Shown here in pieces: positions 24,166-35,100 of a DNA stretch of 64,000 nucleotides (position 1 is its first letter; every line of letters starts with the position of its first letter). The notes under the pieces were generated by a model that saw only the letters and a list, made by a program, of their open reading frames with translations, did no database searches and was not told the origin of the DNA. A program made the position numbers and the translations under genes. The stretch is from Colletotrichum lupini (Eukaryota; Ascomycota; Sordariomycetes; Glomerellales; Glomerellaceae): contig NC_064677.1 in the NCBI RefSeq assembly GCF_023278565.1, forward strand, positions 4,464,001 to 4,528,000, in the 5' to 3' direction.

Positions 24166-24586
24166 TGGAGGGGTGTGGGATTTGTTGCATTCTAGGCGCT
24201 GGTATGGGGTTTCTTTGGGGGTTAGGAGGCGTTCCCGTTCTGACTCCGTCCGTTGACGGAGGTTTGGGTGACTTGAGAATGTAGCAGGGTATGCATGCTG
24301 CAACAATGGAGCACCGAGATAATGTTACACCACTCTATCGCACCTAACCCCAACTCGCATTTTACATAAAGGTGAAGAGGATGCTGGTGACTTACGTTGG
24401 TGGTATTCTGTTAGCCGTGGACAAGACGTGGAGTGGACCAGAAATACGAGGCACGAATACAGAATGCACCAAATATTCTCAAATGAGCATGATGGTCAAC
24501 ATGAGACAACGTTTCATTTCAGAAATACCGATTGATTCATTATCTACCTATGGTAAGGTACTCGATCACACTGGCCAAGCTAGTCC
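24166..24586. other. Short convergent intergenic spacer
   Basis: About 420 bp between the converging ends of the reductase (+) and the small alanine-rich gene (-). No gene or RNA recognised. Confidence 0.5.
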
Positions 24587-25056
24587 TCAGTGAACAGGTC
24601 TTACACCATCATTATATACCTTACCTACTGCACACCCGTATTAGCGCGATCCAGACCTCCTCAATGCGCAGTGGCTTCCACCCCAGGTCTCAGATTGCCG
24701 AAATAGGCTAACCAATGGAGAACAAAAACCGTTGAAAACGACTCACCTCTATCACACATTCCCGGATGCTTCGCAGGGGCGGCGGTGGCAACGGCCGGGG
24801 CAACGCCAGCGACTTCGCCACCGCCATCACCACCTCCACCCGTCTCAAAGACCCCACGCGGCGTCCAAGGATCGTCGGCGTCGCTCTGGCCCAACCAGCG
24901 CCGAAGGGAGTACCCATTGCGGGCCGGACCCGTGCCCGAGACCGCGGATGCGTCTGCGTCTGCGGCTGCGGCTGCGGCTGAGCGTGCTTCGGCTCGTTTG
25001 CCGACTACAGTCGCCGCCGTTGGCCTTGTCGTCGTGAGTCTGGGGACCTTGGCCAT
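24587..25056 (-). CDS. Small Ala/Gly-rich hypothetical protein
   Basis: Proposed two-exon gene: 25056-24747 and 24627-24587. The 119-nt intron starts GTGAGT and ends GTGTGCAG with a GCTAAT branch-like site, giving 117 residues. The N-terminus is basic (MAKVPRLTTTRPTA), then alanine-rich, then WLGQSDADDPWTPRGVFETG and a Gly-rich stretch, and the spliced tail reads YNDGVRPVH. Strong G/C at third positions and the Trp/Asp-rich middle favour this strand over the opposite frame at 24785-25225, which reads as Pro/Ala-rich antisense. Basic and alanine-rich N-termini can be mitochondrial targeting signals, but I do not recognise the family. Without the splice the frame would run to 24661 with a less plausible tail. 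Confidence 0.5.
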
Positions 25057-26368
25057 GATGGCCAAAGTTCTCTTAAGCTTTAGAAAAGCTGCGACCCCGT
25101 TCAGCAGCTTTCCTCCTCAAATGAGATCCTCTCCAAACCCAATCGTATGCCCCCCTCCTCCTCTTCGTTCTCATTTTCTCTATGAAACGGAGCAAGCAAG
25201 CGACGGAGCCCGGACCGCTGAATAACTTACCTCAAGAGGGTTTCCGGAGTGCGCTCGCGGATCGCAAAGGTGGTTGTCAAGGTAGCTACGGATTGGCAAG
25301 CATTGCTTGCCTGGAGAAAGCTAGGGAATGGCTCATAAGAATGAGCGATAGTCTTGGTTGGAGAAGCTGGTAAACCGCCAAAGTTTAGTTGAAGAATCTG
25401 TAAATGTCAAGACTGCCGTCCAGGAACAACGCTCGTCCAAGCAATGACCTTTAAGTAGCAACCACAAAGTAATCCATCCATGGACATGAGCGCTCACACC
25501 CTAATTTCCAACCTCATGCCGCTTCCCGAAGAGGCGCCATGGGTCGCTTGGTTTTTCTAACCGGACGATTTGACCCGGCGTTCTGTACCAACGACAAACG
25601 ACTTCTGTCAGGTAGTACGGGTTCCAAATAGTTTGACGTGCGCTGCAGCTTCCCACCGGGCTAGAGTTGATAAGGTCGACGCTCATATGACAGCAAAAGC
25701 GATGGCGAAACGAATGTTTGCTTCCAACCGATGCCAACTAGCCATCATCAGTGCCAAGTACGGAGCAAAGGTTCTGCATGATCTGATGTTGAGGTGTGAT
25801 ACGCAATGAGCGGGAACCCGCCCCAGATACTGCTGCTGCGAGGTGATAAGTTTGCAACTCGCCTGAACCAGCATTGGTGAATGGATAGTCAGAAGTCGGA
25901 GACCTTGTTCATATTTGTTACTGTACGAACATGCAGGGTGCTGCTTGTCTCTTAGTGCAGCGTGCTACTCCTCATCAGTCAAGAGTCGATGGGGGAAGGG
26001 CACGGAAATGAAGGGAGGTGGATGCCAAGGTTGCAATGCAATGAGCTTGATTTGATTCTATCCATCGCATTTTGACATTCGCCATCAGCCATAATGGAAC
26101 ACCTCTCTCGTGAGCGACGCCTCCCTCCTCTTTTTGGCCATCCCTTTGCCAATTGGTGTTCCCGTCCGATACCTGGTCCGTTCCGTTTTCGCCCGAATCC
26201 GTGGCCTAAAGAAATGTTGATTCGAAGTTTTTCGAGTCTGGTCCCCCACAAGGTGATTACCATTATATACTATATTGTTTCGCCAGCGGGCATCGCTAGC
26301 TGCAATACATGTGACATGTTACAAAGGAAAATGACTTTTATCTGTTTCGCAAGACAAAATGAAAGTGT
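25057..26368. other. Intergenic region upstream of the small gene, 3' of the C2H2 gene
   Basis: It must contain the promoter of the minus-strand small gene (right of 25056) and the 3' flank of the C2H2 gene. No other gene supported; frames are under 100 codons. Confidence 0.45.
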
Positions 26369-27999
26369 TCATGGCCCTACAGGGGCATTGTAATATTGTA
26401 CAGGCACCAGCGGCCAATCTGTTGTCATTGGCGTGGGTTGTGGTGCATTTTCGTCGACGACTGTGCTGGAGAAACTCTCCCAGTCTTCAAATGTGACCAT
26501 ATTTTCAGGCATAAATTGGAAGTTCATCGGCTGGTTTTCTTGTGGTGGCGGCGGAAGCTCTCTGTCCAGTGATGCACGGCGAAGAGGTTCCGTGTGCGCG
26601 CGCGGCTGTTGGGTGTGGAACAAAGGCTGCGGCATCATTGACTGGGCCCTCATATGTTCCATGTACGGTGAGGGTGATGAATCCTGTGATGCTAATACTG
26701 GGGGTTGAGAGGACTGAGTCGGAAGAGTCTGGGAGGGTATCGATGGAGGAGGAAGGAGAGGCTGAGGGGGGTATTGTTGGGGAAGAGCAGCAGGAGGTGC
26801 GTAGCATTGAGAATACTGCATTGGCGGCGAGGCCGGAACGGGTAGGTAAACGAGATCCGCCAGCTTGTAGGCAATCAAGACGATAGACTCGGCCTCGGAG
26901 CTGGATCCAGAGAAGAATTCGAGCAGATCTTGGAGTTGGCCTGGGCTCTCATTCTCCATGAAACCCTGCGCTCGACCAGTCTGTGTAGGATTCCAGCTGA
27001 AGTTTGGCTGACGGCCCTGGAACTCATTGGCCTTGGACATCAGCACATCTTTCCAGGCCTCGTGGATCAGGGGCTGATGCAGGAGACCATAGATGACTCT
27101 CGAGTGCATCCAATCCGACTTTGTCTTTCCTGACTCGAAGTGTCTGGCGACGTGTTCGACGTGACGTTCCCTCGAAGGGTGCAGGGCCGAACAGAAGCCA
27201 CAAGCCCAGTACTTTCTCCTCTTCAAGTACTTGACAACCTTTTCAGAGTGCGGGCAAGACTTGCAGCCATGCGAAGCCTTGTGGTGCTGGTTGAATGTGT
27301 TGGCTCCCCAGAAGCTCCTGTTGCAGCCAGGCTCAGGGCAAGGATACTTCTTCCAACGCTCATGGAACTCCTCCTCATGACGCTTCCAGTCGTACTTGCG
27401 CTTGAATCTCGTTTCGCATGAGGTGCACCAGTAAAAGTTGAAGCGCCCTGGACCCCATCCCGTCTGAGCGCTTGCTACCTGGGGCACGCCTCCAGGGGCT
27501 GCTTGAGGCGCGCATTGCTGAGTGGAAGGGGACTGCGAAGCTTGGGAGTAATGTGTCGCGACGGTGGCATTGGAGGCAGCGGAGCCCATAGACCATATAC
27601 TCGCATGGCCAGAAGAGCCTGAGCTTGTTGATGATACGGAGATGCGTGGTCTGTGACCTATTTGGCCGTGGCATATCGCTGAACGAACAAGAGGGAAGTT
27701 AGCAGGGGTGTCCTGTTTCCCACAGAGGGAAGATTATTTGGGGGGGAGTGGAACAAACCTCGCGTGGAAGCATCCTCCATTGCGACATCCTGCGGTACAT
27801 GTTGTTGTTGGTGGTGCTGCTGCTGTTGGTGTTGAAGCTGAAGCTGAAGGTGTTGCTGCTGTTGCTGTGCCGCCTTGTCGCCAGCCTCCCACATCTGCAA
27901 CAATGCTTCACGGGAAACACCAGAGCTCTTCAGAGCTTCTAGAGTTCGTCTAGCATCCGCCAGCACGTCGGCTGCGGCATCCTGCATGGGGTGATCCAT
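26369..27999 (-). CDS. C2H2 zinc-finger transcription factor with poly-Gln tract
   Basis: Two exons on the minus strand, 27999-27759 and 27678-26369, separated by an 80-nt intron (GTTTGT, branch GCTAAC, TTCAG). The product is 516 residues. The start is MDHPMQDAAADVL: the frame is open further upstream to a stop near 28160, but no ATG lies there. A Gln/His-rich tract spans about residues 45-67. After the intron, C2H2-like fingers follow at about 163-186 (CTSCETRFKRKYDWKRHEEEFH), 191-216 (CPEPGCNRSFWGANTF) and a third Cys-x2-Cys / His-x3-His unit near 240-262. The C-terminal half is Pro/Gln-rich and ends in an acidic, Asn/Pro-rich segment, typical of an activation region. A nuclear DNA-binding regulator is inferred. 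The target genes are unknown, and I cannot name a characterised orthologue. Confidence 0.82.
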
Positions 28000-29110
28000 C
28001 TCGACGACTTTCCGCTCTCCACCCTCGCTCGATTTGGTCGGATTGGGAGCTTCGCCGGCGTTCTCGGGTCGGGCGTTGAGTGCTTTAGTTCGACGGAGCA
28101 AGCCTTCTTTTTTCGAGTCGATTCGTCGCGAAGGCAAAGACGAACGTATACGAAGGGGTTATATCGACGTCGGTAGTCACCACTCTTATGGTAGGTTGTG
28201 GTAGAGAAATTGCGGCGTAGTGAATGGTTGATTGGCGTAGAGGCAAGAGCGAGAGGCGGAAGCTAATCAGATGAGGTGCAGGGCAAGCCTGGGATAATGC
28301 TGTGAGAAGCAAAATGAATATAAAAAAAACCAAGATCGAGAGAAAGAGGTTGGTCGAAAGTTGGTGAGGTGTCTCTCGGAGATATAATACTAGGAAACGA
28401 GTGTGGGTGTGGATTAAAGGGTGTTGTGGTTGGCGTGTGATGAGGTCGGAAAGGTGAATTGAGGTGAGGTGAGAGGTAGGTGCGGGAGGTGCGAGGTTAA
28501 GATCAGATTCCGGACGGGAAAAGAAGTTGGTGTTGGAGTTCGGACGCTTTGGTGGGAAGCGAGAGGAGGCGGAGGAGCCAGGAAGGAGGGGAGGCGTGTG
28601 CTTTGAGATCCCAGAGAGTCCACACTAGCACACAGAGCCAGCGCCAGAGAGGAGCAAGAGCAGGAACAAGAGCAAGAATCAGAGCCAAAGCCCAGCACGG
28701 AAGCTTGGGCGAGTTAGTCAGGGACCTAGCGCGGAGAGATGGAGCGAGAGGGAAGAGCTAAGGGGCCGGGTACCTTGGAGGAGAAGAAAACGAACGAACA
28801 AGAAGAAGGAGGAGGCGTGGGATTGGATAAGTGTGAGGCGTGCGGAGAGTGAGCAACAAGGTTGCTGCTAGGAACGAGGCGCGAGGAAAAGCGGGAGGGA
28901 AGGGGGTGAAGGAGGAGCGATGAGATGGAAACAGAGGGAGGGAAACGAATTGGAAGAATAAAATAAAAATAAAATAAAAAGAGCAGGTGCTAGGGTCGCG
29001 GGAGTTTGAGTAAGGCACCTAAGGTAGGGTAGGAGGGAAGGTAAGGAGGGTAAGGTACTGTATGTACTTTGTGTACTGCGCAGAGAGTAAGGTAAGGTAA
29101 AGTACGGAGT
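28000..29110 (-). promoter_or_regulatory. Pyrimidine-rich promoter and leader of the C2H2 gene
   Basis: The plus strand is A/G-rich, so the minus strand is C/T-rich, for about 1 kb upstream of the C2H2 start (for example 28430-29010), mirroring the leader of the SWIRM gene. Minus-strand frames here (28698-28414, 29227-28868) are Ser/Pro/Leu-rich artefacts of the composition. Transcription start not visible. Confidence 0.45.
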
Positions 29111-32100
29111 ACTTCGTTCATACAGCAGTCGGAATGATCCCTGCTCGTACGTTGCGTATTGATTCTGGTGTGCTTCTTGTTCTTCTCTTGCTGCCCTGTT
29201 CTCTCTGTACTGCGTATGTACAGTCACTAATTGTCTACTCCGTACCTCACGACACCTCCCTCCCCTGCTTCCTCTGAGGATAGGTACCTTACCTCACCTT
29301 ACGAATACTTCTCCCAAGCTGAGTGTATCTTATGTAATGTTCCATATCGTCTGACGATTGGAACGGGATCTGGCTCATCCATCCATCTACCTTATCTTAT
29401 TCGATGGTGGTTAACTAGTCAGATTGGTGATTGGGCGGTCCCAAAATCTGTATACGGCTCTAAAACACCAAAGATGAGGGTATCGGTAGGACAGGAGACA
29501 GCAAGAGAAAGATTCGCCGAGTGAGGTGGAGCGGCTACGTGCCATGTTTTCGAGCCGGGTTGTGTGCGTGCATTTTGCGTGTGCGCTTCCAGTGTCTGTG
29601 AAGTGCGAAGCCGCTCTCTGCATATGCAGGCAGACACACCACACGGTGGAAAGGCAGTCTGAACTTTGAAGTTACTGTTGCAGTAATACTGCTTGGAATT
29701 GGATGCCCCCTAATGGCACTTGTCAATCCCGTCCGATGTTTGAGCCCCAGAAAGCCCATGCGGCACACAGATGATGACAGCAAGCAACACGGTGTGGAAG
29801 ACGCAGAGAAAAGAACAGAGATTTTCCTATCCCCTGTTGATTTCCTGTCCCCAGTGCGCGTCCCTCTTTCGCATCTTCACAAGGCACGGGGGCCGTTGCT
29901 GTGCAGAGGGCACCTTTCCCCGAGATACTCCGTGACAAAAATGGCACAGAGACGCCGCCCCCATATGAGAAGTGTGTTCCGGCCTGACCAGTCCGTTCGT
30001 AGAGCACAATTCCCGCTGGCTGTGCCCGCTGGCAGCTCCAACGGGTATGTTTCACTCCTTCTGGACGACGGGCTGGCTTTGGAACGCAAGGCCCGTAAGG
30101 CGTTGAAGCAGGTAAAGTGCTGTGATGCTCCGTCTGTGCAGGTCTTGAAAGTAGAGGGGGGCGTAGAAACAGGGGGAGGAACTAGGGGGGTACGAAGTAC
30201 CTCACATCTCGCGAGTTCGCAACTGAATTGTACTGTGGTCAGAGGACCTGAGCATGGAGCAGGGTCGATCCCGCCATTGAACGAACCTCTCAGCGCGTCA
30301 TCGTTTACCGACTGCAGGCCAACATCTTGTCCACCAACGGCGCGCTCGGCTCATACTCTACACCATCGCCATGAAATAGACAGTGAGTGTCGCGCGTTTG
30401 ATGCGGCCATTGAGACGATGGATTCTCTCACTTCATCTGAACACGCCCGGTTCAGCCCATTCTTAGGCTAGTTGATTTTTTTTTTATCTTGTCTTGTCTT
30501 GGAGGGGAGGGGCAGGGGTGTGAGCAAAAAAGCGGCAGGCTCTTGGCTTATCACTGGACGAACGTCTGTTTGTCCAGAGAGGATCAGTCGAGAGACCAGA
30601 CGGGAATAGTAGGGACGAACATCAGAAACCAAGAATGGTCCGAAGGGTTGAAGAGACAGTTCAGCCTCGCTGGGATCAGGGGACTAGATTCATCTCATCC
30701 TCTTCGCAGTATGCGTGTAGAATCCAAGCACATCCGGGCCATACTTGTAGTAGAAGGCTGTTGGGCACCTGGATGCTTTATCCATCAGTCCGCTGTGTTT
30801 ATGGGGGCGAGAGGTGCAGCAAACAGCACTAAAGCCAATGAGGAAGAAGGAGAAAAGATGTGAACGGGGTGGAGGGAGCTGAGCAGGGGATGTGAGTGAT
30901 GATGTGATGCAATGGGACGGGACCTACGAAGAGTTGGGCCGTGGGTGCCAGAGGGAATGGAATGCAAGGAATAGGGACGGGAACGGGAGCGAAAGAAAAG
31001 GCGACGAAGAAGAGAAACAATGGACAATGGGAAAGTGAGCCGAGGGATCTACCTAGGCCCAAGAGACGCGACCGGGATCATGACCGACAAGGTGAGAGAA
31101 AGGAACGGGGGTACGGAGAAATGGGGGGATAAGATGATCATAAAAAATTAATCAAGTCGGCACGTCAAAGCTCGAGCCAATCTCACCTTGGAACCTTGGG
31201 TCCAAGTCACCTTAGCACGTGCTTAGGTAAGGTTCCCCAAGGTACCTTACCTAGGTCTCCGTACCTACCTTACCTTATCATCTTACCTCAAGCTAAGGCA
31301 CTTTAGTTTGGCATGTCAATCAACTTGAGGAAAGTTCGGTCCCAAGATATTCAATTGCCTTCAAGTTGGAATTCATCACACGATGACAATTCAAGTCACA
31401 AACGTGAGTCGTGACTGCGCGGGGTTACCGTTTCTCAGCTGATTGATTCAACAGCAACATGCAACAGATTGTGACTGCCATTGGGCACACTTCTTACTGG
31501 CTCTCAAAGTGAAGCAATCAATGAATGCAAGCAGCGGATCAAGGTCTAATTCTGCTGCCCGCTGTCAATAAATCGGCAAGGTACGTATGGCTTGCCGACG
31601 TCCGCACCTTACGACGTCTTTTACCTTGCTCCGTACGCGCAAATATCCCGTCAAACTGCTCCAGCCTCCAACCGCTAGAGGCACGCGCTAGGAAGCAAGC
31701 GAGAGACAAGCGAGAGGTGCAATGGAAGAAGAAAAAACGGGCAGCGTATGGAAGGCAAGGGTTGAGCAAGGGGTAATGATGGCAAGCTGCAAAGTTGCAA
31801 CTCCCGCGCAGCCGCCTTGTTGCATTCGCGGTGTCGGTGGTTGGCAATGGCACCTCAGCAGCATCGAATGACTTGTGAAAGCTGGGAAACGGGCTTACAT
31901 AAGGTAAGAAGCGTTAGGTAAAGTGAGGTACGGAGTAGGTAGGTACTCATACTCCGTACCCGTCTTGAGTCTTGATGTCTCGACACCCCCCTCTCCCCGC
32001 TTTTCCATCGAGGCTAATGCCAAAGGGACATGATAGAGGCATCGTGCACTCCGCGCCAGAGGCCAATAGAGTATAGGGTCACAATTCTGCGGCCATTTTC

Positions 32101-35100
32101 CTTTGCTCTCCCACGTTTACGTCGGCCGATGCTTTTCTTCCATCTCATCCGCAATGAATTTAGGTTGTCCATGGTGGCGCAATGAACGCTGCATCGTCGG
32201 GTAACGGGCTCCTTCCCAACGGCAAATTACCAGCCCCTCCCCTACTCCTTTTTTTTTTCCTTATTCTTTCTGACCGACGGATACGGATGTTGTCTACGAA
32301 GTATTGTTTGGGGTACCTTTTCTGCCCCTTCTCTTTTAGTCCAGTTTCTTCCAATACTTCTCCTCCACCCGCCGTGTCGACCCTGGCTTCTTCATCGACA
32401 CTACTCAGGACCGCTGCGCCAGTGCCGATGCTGCACAGCTGAACGATGATGGCGCAGCATCAGGCCCAGCAGCGCGGGGGCCAGAGGAACGACTGTGTGT
32501 GTATATGCCACACTGCGAGTGTCTGGCCTGTCCGATGCTTCACAGACAGCCGCGAATAAACTGGCCAGATCAAGAGATTTCACCAGAGCCTACTCGGACG
32601 TTGACGATTGCCTTGCCATGATTGGCCAGGTTATCACCTGAAACAAATTCAGGACTGCTCACCGATACGCCACGGGGCGGCCCAGCGTTTCGAAACAAGA
32701 GCAGAGAGAGAGAGAAGCAGGCAATCCCGTGGGCCGCGGAGGTGGTGGTAGCAGCAGCTACTGCAGCACATTTCACAGCACTGCACCAATACCTGTACTG
32801 AAGTGCCAGGTGCCTGTCTACCTTTGCAGCCAGTGTGCTCAATGGCATGGGAATGGATGGGATGGCAGGCTGCGTGCCTAGAGGTTGTTCCTGGTCCCAG
32901 ACTCCTGCGTCTGTTCGCGATGAATAGGGGCCTCTTCTTCCTCTCCCATGGAGGAACGGGTGCGTTTGTTCGTGGTTTTGGGGCCAAGGAGCCAAGCGGC
33001 CATGCTTGAAAGAGCTTCTTTTCGCTCTGAGTCGCCTCACCACGACCTGGCACTTACTGTCTGTACAGTGCAAAAGACGCCCAGTGACCCTTCTTCTCTC
33101 CGCCGTCGCCCTTTGCTCAGGCACCCGCAGTCCCGCCCAAATGCATGGCAGGGATCACCCAGTGAGCCTCGGAGACCATGAGATGATGTGCAAGGGGAGG
33201 CACAAGAAGCGACAGGGGTTAGTGTCAGGGGCCCATTGCCGATTTGAGCCAGCTTTAATAACATGACGGGATAAGGATGGGAAGGATGAGGGGAAACAAT
33301 TAGCCACAAACTTGGGTCTGATTGGATGGTGAGTTTGATTGGACGAAGAGTTGTTCACCATGATTATTGACCCAAAGAGCCAAAAGCCTCCAAACTCCAA
33401 AGAGCAAGACATGACACAAACCTACGAATACATACGAATACACAGTACATCAGAGGCTCACGGGTCCCTCACATGCAACTTGCCATAACCTCTGCGGTGG
33501 GGCCATCTACGGCGACAGCTTCCCTCAGAGACGTTTCAACACTGCTGTGTGCAACCACGAATACGTCAGCCCGTCGTCCATTTGAGACTTGCCCAAGCTA
33601 AGGTACAGATTACGCATACAAAGTACGGGTACAGAGCGCAAGAGTCGCCAACAGTGTATTCGTACCTTGCGAAGGATACATGTTTCCTTTCTTTTGGCCA
33701 GTGGTCACCGACTCTTGCTGATACGGGACACAAGATCCAATACGATACGCACTGGCCGACTATCTTTTGCCTCAATAGAGGATAATGTCTCTCGTCGTAC
33801 CACGCCTTGCAAGTTGCGCCAACCCCTTCTGCTACATTACCACCTCGACGTCCCTTTTCTACTGAGGGACCTGCGTCGCCGTTGCTAGCTCACAGCAGCT
33901 TCGCCGACGTCTGCCTCATCGTGCTTCTTACATGAATCTCCCAGCGGCACATCAGCTCCCGATCGGAGCTAGCGGCGCGTCTCACATTATCACGTCGCGC
34001 TTGGAAGTTGGCAGAGACGCGGGCGTGGGGAGGACCTTGCTCATGGTCCAAAAGAGACTAAAGCACGGAGTAGTGGACACTGGGTGTGAAATGTGAATGT
34101 GATTGTCGACGTTGGATGGGAAGTGGACGCGGACGGGACGGTACCATTCAATTCGTTGCCAGGAACCGGCTCTTCTCATCGGCTCGTCTCGTCTTTTTTT
34201 GGACCTTCAACTCCCGTCAACCATACCTTACGTATACCCTCAACCCACTACTCTACTTGGAGCATCCAACTAGATCCGGAAACCTGGGCTAGGCACGGCC
34301 TACGTGGTGTGGAATACACAATCGAGAATAGAAGACACGAAGAAGAAGAGGGCCGAACGCGAGGAAACAACCACCCAGTCGACCAAGCAAGCCATGCTGG
34401 ACTCTTGGTTCAATGGCGCGCGCAATCTCCCCCAACACGCCCACGAAGCCAACATCTCTCGAATTAGCATCAACATATCTGGCACCAACCACACGTCTCG
34501 GGCTGCGCACACATTCACTTTGTACAGCAAGTTCGTGATGACGGCAACGAGCGTCGACTTTGACATCGAACCATCAATGCTATCAGCCGGGCTCTGGGAA
34601 AATCCATTCCTCTTTAGGTCACGCACGTACACACAGATGGACACATTCAGACATTCACACACTCAGACTCTGGTTCTCTATCGAAAGCGTTGGTGCCCCA
34701 CACCGCGCCGCCCTCATGTGTCATGTCCTGCCATCTCACGGCAACCAGGCTTGCAATGGAATCGCTCAAGTCTGCTGAGCGCGTTCGCTGCGCGATCCGC
34801 CCGCGCTTGTATCCGCACCTTGCAGTTGGTCCCTCGGAAAGCCGCCTAAGGACTGAGGGCCCCGTTACGGACCCCTCTGTATGGATCCATGGATCTCTGT
34901 GCCCTTTTGTCGGTTCCTCTCTTCCACTATTTTCTGGATACCAGACTAGGCATTTTGCTTGCTACTCTGAGGGTCGAGACTGCCTCTACTGGCCTTTCTC
35001 TCTACCGTCGCTGTCATGTTCCAATTGGATTGGGCTCTTCCCTTTTCACGCACTGCAGTTGCCAGTGTATCTTTTCAGAATACTATGTTGAGACGATGCC

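Noticed and set aside
24785..25225. Plus-strand frame with a membrane-like stretch (VAAVGLVVVSLGTLAMM)
   Set aside because: It is the antisense of the alanine-rich small gene; the opposite strand has better codon bias, Trp/Asp-rich core and splice sites.
29713..30471. 252-codon plus-strand open frame
   Set aside because: No domain, atypical codon use, competing frames on the minus strand, and no flanking splice logic.
34304..34849. 181-codon plus-strand open frame
   Set aside because: The low-complexity, Thr/Arg/Ser-rich tail and lack of any motif do not support a gene.
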